This document shows positions 56,300 through 64,000 of a DNA stretch of 64,000 bases, in pieces. The stretch's first letter is position 1. Each line of letters starts with the position of its first letter. Origin of the DNA: Platerodrilus igneus (taxonomy: Eukaryota > Arthropoda > Insecta > Coleoptera > Lycidae); the NCBI GenBank assembly GCA_036346225.1, contig JARFIW010001176.1, positions 2,989,884 through 3,053,883 of the forward strand, given 5' to 3'. Below the pieces are notes generated by a model. The model was not told the DNA's origin. It searched no databases and saw only the letters and a list, made by a program, of their open reading frames with translations. A program made the translations under genes and the position numbers.

Positions 56300-58055
56300 A
56301 TAGCTAAAGAACAATGGATTGATTAAAAGTGCAAAGAGGTACAAACGAAGTTGGAAATAAAAAAGACAGACGAAGCATACAAATTAATTAGAATGAATTT
56401 TACGGATATAAAACCGTATAGCAAAAATATAAGGGACGCACAAGGAAACGTCATCATAGAAAACTTAGAGAAAGTGGGTAGATGGCAAGAATATATAAGT
56501 AATTTATATGCAGGAGAGGAACTAACTGCATTAGAACAGGAATCAGACATTGAAAATGATGACTTGGGATATCTTATACTTAGAGATGAGTTTGAATTTG
56601 CATTAAAAGTCTGAAAAATAGTAAGGCGCCGGGTATAGATAAGGTGCAAGCAGAAACTCTAAAAGCCGCTGGACAAGCAGTAACAGAACGTCTCTTCCAA
56701 CTTGTAAGCTATATGTATGAGACAGGCAAGATACCCAAAGAATTCAAATATAACATCATAGTAACTATACCAAAAATGAAAGGCGCGGATAGATGTGAAA
56801 ATTTTCGAACAATAAGTTTGACAGCACACGTGTCAAAAATTTTAACTAGAATTGTGCAAAGACGAATGGAAAAACGGGCGGAAGAAATACTAGGAGAAGA
56901 CCAATTTGGATTTAGGCGAAACAGAGGAACACGGGAGGCTATTTTAGCTCTGAGAGTGATAATGGAGAAAACAACAGAAAAAAGGGAAAGCGTGTATATA
57001 GGGTTTGTAGATATGGAAAAAGCATTCGACAATGTAAAATGGAAAAAAATGTTTAAAATATTCAAAAATATTGGAATGAGTTATAGGAATAGACGAATAG
57101 TACATAGCTTATACAAAGAGCAAACAGCAGTAATAGAATTAGAGCAGGAACGTAGAGAAGTAAACATTAGGAAAGGGGTGAGGCAGGGATGTACCCTATT
57201 CCCATTGATTTTTAATTTGTACCGTCAAATGCAGGAAGACATTTGGAATTACTATGCAGGGACAAAAAATTGGTATGCTTAACCTTGCAGATGATATAGC
57301 GGTAGTAGCGTCTAGCAAGGAGGAGTTAGAAGCTGCTCTTAATGAAATGGAAACGGTTCTAACAGAGAGATACGGTATGAAAATTAACAAATCTAAAACT
57401 AAAGTTCTAGTATGCAAAAGTGGGGAAAATAAATCAAAAACAAGAATACAAATAGGTAACAAGAACTTACAAGAGGTTAAGGATTTCTGCTACCTAGGAA
57501 GTCAAATAACGCAAGATGGGAAAAGCACAAAAGATATAAAACAAAGATTAGCGCAAGGTCGTGATACATTTAACAAGAAAAAGCAACTACTGTGCTCAAA
57601 GACCACAAACATAGAAAGAAGGAAAACATTGCTTAAAACGTACGTGTGGAGCACAGCACTGTACGGCTGTGAAGCCTGGACAGTAGGAGAAGCGGACAAA
57701 AAAAAGGTAGAAGCTTTTGAAATGTGGTGCTACAGACGTATGATGACGATATCATGGACAGACAAAGTTAAGAACGAAGAGGTACTAAAAATGGTAGGGG
57801 AAGAAGGAAATATGTGGAAAACGGTAAAAAAATAGAAGAGATAGGATGATAGGCCACATACTACGGCATGAGGGAATAGTGCGGAATATATTAGAAGCAG
57901 AGATAGGAAAAAAGAGAAGAAGAGGCAGACCTAGGTTAGACTACTGCACACAGATAGTAAAAGATGTAGGCTGCAGGGGTTTCAGGGAGATGTGCAGGAT
58001 AGCCCTGAATAGAAATCAATGGAGGTACGCATCCAACCAATCCCAAGATGGATAA
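56300..58055 (+). pseudogene. Family-1 LINE reverse transcriptase and C-terminal region of copy B
   Basis: Open pieces in order: LEKVGRWQEYISNLYAGEEL (56351-56614), then the RT fingers and palm at 56644-57282. These show AGQAVTERLFQLVSYMYETG, IVTIPKMKGADRCENFRTIS, DQFGFRRNRGTREAILALRV, VDMEKAFDNVKW with the first catalytic Asp, and VRQGCTLFPLIFNLY. The second catalytic region LADDIAVVASSKEELEAAL follows at 57254-57835 with VKDFCYLGSQITQDGKSTKD and STALYGCEAWTVGEADKKKV. The C-terminal tail is at 57846-58055 (IGHILRHEGIVRNILEAEIG, KKRRRGRPRLDYCTQIVKDV). Frame changes near 56615, 57260 and 57840 break it. This is the best template for the family in the window. Confidence 0.88.
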
Positions 58056-58639
58056 ACTAATGACGAATAAATAACTGCTTAAACATGATGATTATTATAA
58101 GTAACTACAAGAATTGGTTGAGCAATATTCTCGAATAATGTTGTGTGTGAAAGGATATAATGGAAAACCATTATTTCGGCAAATGGCTAAGTGTTGAGGG
58201 ATCTTGGTAGCCACAGGTTGCTTAACCCCCTTCACTGAATCTCTGTGAAATAGGGCATACAATTAGAAAACAATAAAAAGGGAACGAGCTGTATACACAT
58301 GCTGTTTGAGAATTTCAGGGAACTATGTAGGCTAGCTCAGAAAATAAATAAGTGCAGGTACGTGTCCAACCAGTTTTGAGACGGAAAACCTAATGACAAA
58401 AAAATAAGCGCAGATAAATCTGATGATTAGTATAAACAACTAGTTGTTGGTTGCGAAATATCTGCAACTAATGTTGACTGTGCGAAAAGATATATTAGAA
58501 AATATATTAAATCGGTAAATGGATAAGTGTTGGGGGAACTTGGCAGCCACAGGCTGCCTACCTCCCTTCACAACCACTGAAGGTAGGAGAAATAGGGTAT
58601 ATAATTGTAAAACAATAAAAGGTGGCCGAACTGCATCTA

Positions 58640-59117
58640 ACAAGAAAGAACAACGCCTATGAGGAAAGACAACAAACATAGAACAAGAAGAAAATTGTTG
58701 AAAGCATATGTGTGGAGCACAGCACAGTATGCCTATGAAATACGGGCAGTCTGAAACGCAGACAGAAAAAGGGTAGCAGCCTTTTGAAATGCTGTGCTTC
58801 AGATGTATGAGGTCGAATGCATGGACAGACAAATATAATAACAAATAGGTTACAGAAATAGTAGGGGAACAAGGATATCTGGGAAAAAAGATAAGAGAAA
58901 TAGAAAGGCAGAATACGTTCTAAGGCATTTTTGGGAAATAGTATGGGATATATTACAAACAGAGATAGGAAAAATGAGGTAGATGTAGACCTAGATAAGA
59001 TAGTGATAGATGCAGACTGTGCAAATTTCAGGCAAATCTGTAGGTTAGTTTAGAATAGGAAACAATGATGGTACGCGTCTAACCAGTTCCAGTACTGAAG
59101 ACTTAATGATGATGAAT
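58640..59117 (+). repeat. Second copy of the LINE C-terminal segment (copy B)
   Basis: A decayed repeat of 57600-58050: TAACAAGAAAGAACAACGCC, GTGTGGAGCACAGCACAGTA, then a final WYASNQFQY-type end and the ATGATGATG tail. A shorter third piece lies near 58300-58380. It lies within the 9-bp TSD, hence is part of the inserted unit. Confidence 0.75.
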
Positions 59118-59126
59118 AAGATTTAT

Positions 59127-61125
59127 AAAAGGACATGAAAATGTAATAATTACGGGAGATTTCAATGCAGGAAAGAGCGGTAGTAGGTTTATTTAGTTTA
59201 GGGACGAGAAATTACAGGTTAGAATTTTGCAACAAAAACAATTTAACCATCACAAACACGTTATTTCAGCATTATGCTAGAAAACAATACACGTGGGAGA
59301 TGCCAGGAGACATAGGGAGATATCAAATATATTACATTCTTGTTCAACAACTGTTTAAAAATTAAGGAAAAGACTGTAGATGCTATTCAGAAGCACTTTG
59401 ACTTTGAGAAACTAAAAGATAAAGATATCCACAAAAGATTCGAAAAAACGTCAAACGAAGTTCTAGAAGACATTGGGAATATCATTGATACTAAAGTAGT
59501 AGAAAGAGAATTGAATAACATTAAATCCAGCTTAGATATGAAGTATTAACATAAAGAAAATAAGAAGCATAGGGTAACAAAGGATATTCTGAATTTAATA
59601 GAATAAGGGCAAAAATACAAAAGCAGACCAGATAAAACAGGAAAACAGAGATACAAAGTCATAAAATGGAAAATTATTCGCAAATGCAGGAAAGTTAATG
59701 AACAATGAATTGAAGAAAAGTGTGAAGAGGTAGAAACAAAGATGGAAATAGGAAAACAGACGAATAATGCAAACTAATTAGAATAAATTTCGAGATATGA
59801 AACCATGTAGCGGAAATATAAAGGGCACGAGAGGAAACATCAATATAGAAATTGTAGAGAAAGTGATTAGATGGCAAGAATATATAGGAAATTTATATGC
59901 AAGACAGGAACTAAAAGCACTAGTACAGTAATCAGATATTGAACAGGATGACTTAGAATATCCTATATTAATAGATGGTAATGCAGGAAAGCTAAAGAAC
60001 ATGAATTGAGGATAAGTATAAACAAATTAAAACTAAGATGGAAATAGGTAAGGGAAGTCAAAGCATATAACCTAATTAGAATTAATTTTAGGAATATAAA
60101 GGCGTACAGTATAAATATAAGGGCGCCCGAGGAGACACTTTTATAGAATTTGTTGAAAAAGTGGATACATTGCGAGAATATATAAGGAATCTATAGACAT
60201 TACAGGAACTAGCTGTACCAGAACCCGAAAGAGACACTGAAAAGGATAACTTGGGGTATCTTATATTTAGAGATGAGTTTGAATTAGCATTAAAGAGTGA
60301 AAAATAATAAGGCACCGAGTATAGATAAGGTGCACGCAGAAATACTAAAATCTGTTGGACAAGCAGTAACAGAACGTCTCTTCCAACTTGTAATTTATGT
60401 ATAAAACACATCAAATACCCAAAGATTTCAAACGTAACACCATAGTCAGAGTCGCTATACCAAAAAAGAAAGGTGTAGATAGATGTGAAAACTTTCGAAC
60501 AATAAGTTTGACAGCACACGTGTCAAAAATATGAGCTAATATTGTACAAAGAAGGATGGAAAAACTGGGTTGATGAAATACTAGGAGAAGATCAGTTTGG
60601 GTTTAGGCGAAACAATGAGAACACGGAAAGCCATTTTAGCTTTAAGAGTATTATTGGAAAAGCAATAGAAAAAGGAAAAGCGGGTATCTGGATCTAGAAT
60701 TCAACAAGGTGAAATGGGAGAAAATGTTCGAAATACTCAAAAAGATTGGAATGGGTTATAAGGATAGACCAATAGTACATAGTTTATATAAAAAAAGGAA
60801 ATAGAATTAGAGCTAGAAGATAGATAAGTAAATGTTTGGAAAGGGGTGAGAAAGGGATGTGCCCTATCGCCGTTAGTTTTAATTTGTATATCGAAAAGGT
60901 ATTGAATACTATCAAATGCAGAAATTGGAATTATTGTGCAGGGACAAACGATTGATATGCTTAGATTTGCAGATTATACAGCGGTAATAGCATCTAGCCA
61001 GAAATACCGTATAAAAATTAACATAAACAAAATTAAAGTATTAGTATGAAAAGGAAGGATAAATAAGTCAAAAACCAGAATACAGATAAGAAACGAGAAC
61101 TTAGAAGAGGTCTAAGATTTCGGCT
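59127..61125 (+). mobile_element. RTE-like LINE (family 1), outer copy C, right part, heavily decayed
   Basis: It continues copy C from GGACATGAAAATGTAATAATTACGGGAGATTTC (GHENVIITGDFN coding). It runs through endonuclease (YQIYYILVQQLF), linker (FEKLKDKDIHKRFEKTSNEV), a partly repeated linker region (59690-60240), RT start (VTERLFQLV-like at 60370) and the GFRRN block near 60600. The palm near 60890-60990 (LRFADYTAVI-like, altered from FADDI) precedes the sequence just before the CYLG motif at 61120, where it is cut off. Small indels are more frequent than in copy B, as expected for the older host copy. Confidence 0.8.
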
Positions 61126-61136
61126 GCCTGTTAGAT

Positions 61137-61525
61137 GTGGTCGTTAGTGTTTCCAAAACAAAAAGATGTATCCAACCTTCCAATTTGAATTTTGAAATGG
61201 AATATTTTGGAAACCGAATGTGCGACGGTGTAGTGATTAATAGCACTATCGAAGCACTGAAGATAGTACTACGTACACCTGTTAGTGCTCCAATAGTAAG
61301 AGAGTTGTAGTTATCTTTCAGCTTCTAGTTGTACACTTTAAAGTCGAATATCCTCGAAACCGGAAGTGCGGTAACATTGGGGTTTGAAACACAATCAAAC
61401 ACTAACGAGGCACTAAAGATTATGATACCTGTGGTCGTTAGTGCTTCAATAGCAAAAAATTTGTGTCCTGCTTTCGGATATGACCTTTGATGTCTAATAT
61501 TTCCGAAACCGGAAATGCGGCTTAA
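61137..61525 (+). repeat. Tandem repeat, ~149-bp period, about 2.6 units
   Basis: GAAACCG(GA)A(A/G)TGCGG recurs at about 61210, 61358 and 61507, and GTGGTCGTTAGTGYTYCAA-like sequence at about 61137, 61279 and 61432, a spacing of roughly 145-150 bp. The units are diverged. It lies exactly between the broken end of the LINE and the start of the DUF7869-like coding remnant. Confidence 0.7.
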
Positions 61526-61530
61526 AGAAT

Positions 61531-62460
61531 GATGCTGTTTCTGCCAAAGAAAATGAAGAACTGTTTACCTGCAGTATAGATCTACAAAAAGCATTGCTTT
61601 TTTTAGTCTTAACGGTCTCTTATGCGTACTACAAAAAAAAATTTGTATTGCTATAACTTTGGCGTTTATGATGACTTGGCCAAACACTGTGGGTTTTTCT
61701 ACGCATTAAATAGAACAATTGCTGGAAGAGGTTCACAGGAAATTACATGTTTGATAAAACATTTGAAAATTCAAGCTAATGGTAAGAAAATAGCAACAAT
61801 CTTCAGCAATTCCTGTGGAGGGCAGAACCGAAACATCAAAATGGTGCTTGCCCTCATGAGATTCATTTAGAGTGATGACGTGGACATCGAAATACTTAAT
61901 CAGAAATTTTTAGTTTCTGGACATTCGTTCTTACCGAACGATTCTGATTTTGGGAGTGAAAAGTTAGCAGCCAAAGGTCAAACAAATTATGTTCCTCAAG
62001 ATTGGAAGAACATCATGGTAAGCCGCAGAAATAAGAAAAAGTTTATTGTATGTGAAATGAACAGCTAAAACTTTATTTCAACGGCAAATTTAGAGAAAAA
62101 CGTTAGCAGAAGGAAGAAAAACATTCTGTAAATTGGCTGAAAATTTAATGGATTAGGTTGGAGAAAGGAAGTCCTTATGAAATAAAATACAAAGAAACAC
62201 TGAATGCTGACATTGAGTTTGTTGTTTTGGACATCAAGCCGACAGGCAGAAAAGGTAGGCCAACATCTCTCAAAAACGCTCCACTAATGAAGGAATAAGT
62301 CTTGTTGCGCCACTGAAAAAGCGTGATATGATGGATCTACTTCAGTTTATCCCTCCAGTGTACCACAACTTTTTCCAAAATCTGAAGAGTAATGCTACTA
62401 ATGGTGAAAACATTGGACCTCTGCTGAGAATTCAGACGAAGACGAAGTCAATGGAGATTA
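61531..62460 (+). pseudogene. DUF7869-like protein, C-terminal half, decayed
   Basis: The frame reads AKENEELFTCSIDLQKALLF, then YCYNFGVYDD, IAGRGSQEI, IATIFSNSCGGQNRNIKM, LVSGHSFLPNDSDFGSEKLA, YVPQDWKNIMVSR, and after a frame change RKGRPTSLKN and MMDLLQFIPPVYHNFFQNLK. This is the motif series of a large arthropod family of uncharacterised, repeated proteins that I recall being annotated with a DUF7869 domain. The conserved NFG, S/D-SCGGQN-N and GHS...D..FG segments suggest an RNase H-like nuclease fold, but that is inference. In-frame stops occur at 61868-61870 and after 62065, and a frameshift near 62130. The N-terminal half is absent, replaced by the tandem repeat. The start is therefore not definable. 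Confidence 0.65.
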
Positions 62461-62469
62461 AAATAATCA

Positions 62470-64000
62470 ACTGAAAGACAATTTAGCTTTATATCTTAAC
62501 TACAGTGCATTTGACTCAGACTTTGTATCAGTTTTTGTTGTAAAATAAAAATAATTGTGTTGTCTTAAAAGTAATACTAACTTATTTTATCCACCACATA
62601 CTTGGGATGAAAGTGGCTTAAGACACTTAGGCCCTTTGGTATGTATCCCTGGTTACAGTATAAATTTTAAAAATATAATTTTAGTATGAGATTGACCATT
62701 TGTCTGTGAGAAAAAATCAGCAATAGAAATTATTGTATTTATGTACTACATTTTTTAAAAACACTTTTTGAAAACCGTTAAAACTCTCAGAACAGGAAAA
62801 ATGTGACTTCAGCCACTTTCATTCTCAAGGGCTCATTTTTAAGTAGAAACGATAGAAAACAAAAAAACACCCCCTGTTCAATATGAATTTATAAAATCCA
62901 GTGATCTTCACACCACGAATACAGCTGACATGGCATTGAACATTTACTTTTTATTTTGTACCGCCTTTGGCACTAATATATAAACCCAAAAAACTTCAAA
63001 GCTAATTGTATCTGACAAAAGCAACCCTTCTGTTAATTTATAATGACGATTTTCTCCTCTTCCCAAGTTGAAAAGTTAGCTAGATAAATTGGATGCTTTT
63101 GAAGTGCCTTTCTGTATGAAATAGGGGTTATCTGAAATCTTATGCAATTACAACGGCTCACGCAGTGTTGTCTACCTTACGCACAATGACGCGACTAAAT
63201 TAATATTAAAAAACTTGTTTAAAGTATCACAAATGTACATTGTGTAGAATACTAATTTTTTACCGTGTGAACGTCATTGTACAATTTATTTTGCTTATTC
63301 AACTGTAAATTGTACCTTTTTAATGTCATGTTCATAAACACACCTTAACAGCTAAAATAATTCTTCAAAGTCAAACACGACCGGTTAAAAACAGCACGTA
63401 ATATTTACTCGCATTATGGTAATGATAATTTGCCACTTAGACGAGCTCTAAGTGGACGATACGGTAAGCTAAGTATTAGAATTTATTATATGAGTAACAA
63501 GTTTGTATCTACCTAAGCAGTTGAATACGTCTTCAAATTTTTACATAATAATAATAATTACCAGAACGCTTCCAGCTATCGAAACTACTCAAGACTTAAA
63601 CTAGGTTAACTGCGGCGGGCGATTAAATCACGGCGCTTTGTGTTCTGGATCGCGATAAACTAATATAAATAATTCAAGAATAACAGGAACTTGCTTTTAG
63701 TAATATTAATAATGGAATTTTATTGAAACGATTTGGGATGTGTGTACTTTGGTGCAGAATAAATTTTTTACTTCATTATCGAGAGAAACTGGAAAAAAAC
63801 CTCCGGATTCTCATGACGCTTACAAATATTTAATAAAGGTCGTCTTCGGGTTTGATATTCTCGAAGTTTTCATGATCGGAGTCATAAAATTAGTATTTAA
63901 TATCGTATTTGCAGGAACCTCTACCGCATCTAAATTTTCCATATTGGATAAGTTCTGTTCAGCAAAACTAAGGATTTCTGTATACCTTTTCCATATATCG
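62470..64000. other. No gene recognised (1.5 kb)
   Basis: A+T-rich, with no repeat, RNA gene or protein that I recognise. If the DUF7869-like unit is a transposon, its right end should be here or beyond the window. I did not find an inverted counterpart of 61120-61140. Confidence 0.5.

Larger units (their letters stand above)
53993..59117 (+). mobile_element. RTE-like LINE (family 1), full-length copy B inserted in copy C
   Basis: Copy B is flanked by a perfect 9-bp TSD AAGATTTAT (53984-53992 and 59118-59126). The joined flanks restore the family sequence GACATAAC-AAGATTTAT-AAAAGGACATG, as in copy B itself at 54789-54816. The unit spans the 5' region (TGGACCTGCACC at 54011), the endonuclease, RT and C-terminal parts, the duplicated 3' C-terminal segment and an ATGATGATGAAT tail. 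It carries a 796-bp solo LTR. Without the LTR and its duplication it is about 4.3 kb. Confidence 0.9.

Noticed and set aside
1..64000. CRISPR arrays, rRNA genes, operons, riboswitches, bacterial terminators
   Set aside because: Nothing of this kind was seen, and the content is clearly eukaryotic.

Overview
This is a stretch of A+T-rich eukaryotic DNA, almost certainly from an insect or another arthropod. The evidence is the element types present: an errantivirus with an env gene, RTE-like, Jockey-like and R1/LOA-like LINEs, BEL/Pao and Gypsy LTR elements, a tRNA-derived SINE and an IS630/mariner-like transposase. I found no intact host gene, rRNA, canonical tRNA gene or bacterial feature. Nearly everything recognisable is a transposable element, most copies are broken, and many sit inside one another. 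Several insertions are marked by target-site duplications (TSDs) that can be read directly.

Layout. 1-728 is a decayed IS630/mariner-like transposase (minus). 1113-1475 is a LINE 3' end. 1615-2821 is a Gypsy-type LTR with an opposite-strand LTR inserted in it (TSD AGGT). 3823-4494 holds two tandem SINEs and the tail of a third. 5233-9131 is a DNA transposon-like unit with inverted repeats of 500-700 bp, whose only gene is a broken FEN/XPG-like nuclease plus CXC zinc-domain protein, split by a solo LTR (TSD CATGG). 11940-13527 is a Jockey-like LINE (minus) abutting a 5'-truncated errantivirus (RT, RNase H, integrase, env) at 13528-17314. A solo LTR and the probable errantivirus 3' LTR run to 19133. 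19717-24235 is a full-length but broken RTE-like LINE (minus, 12-bp TSD) with a SINE inside it (15-bp TSD).

25787-31833 is a minus-strand Gypsy element with a 4-bp TSD, a large pol deletion and an R1/LOA-like LINE (with RNase H) inserted between gag and pol. 31973-35801 is a tandem LTR-internal-LTR-internal-LTR array without coding capacity. 35830-38475 has R1-like and RTE-like LINE remnants. 43835-44197 and 51380-51960 look like two parts of one BEL/Pao element, separated by a second RTE-like family (44215-49205) that itself carries a 1.8-kb solo LTR. 53218-61125 is an old RTE-like LINE split by a younger full-length copy of the same family (TSD AAGATTTAT), which in turn carries a solo LTR (TSD TAAT). 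61137-62460 is a ~149-bp tandem repeat followed by a decayed DUF7869-like gene.

The genes do not form a pathway. The window records successive insertions and reads like pericentromeric or other TE-graveyard DNA. The least familiar pieces are the nuclease/CXC inverted-repeat element (5.2-9.1 kb), the DUF7869-like unit (61.1-62.5 kb) and the duplicated C-terminal coding segment carried within the 3' end of the RTE-like LINE family.
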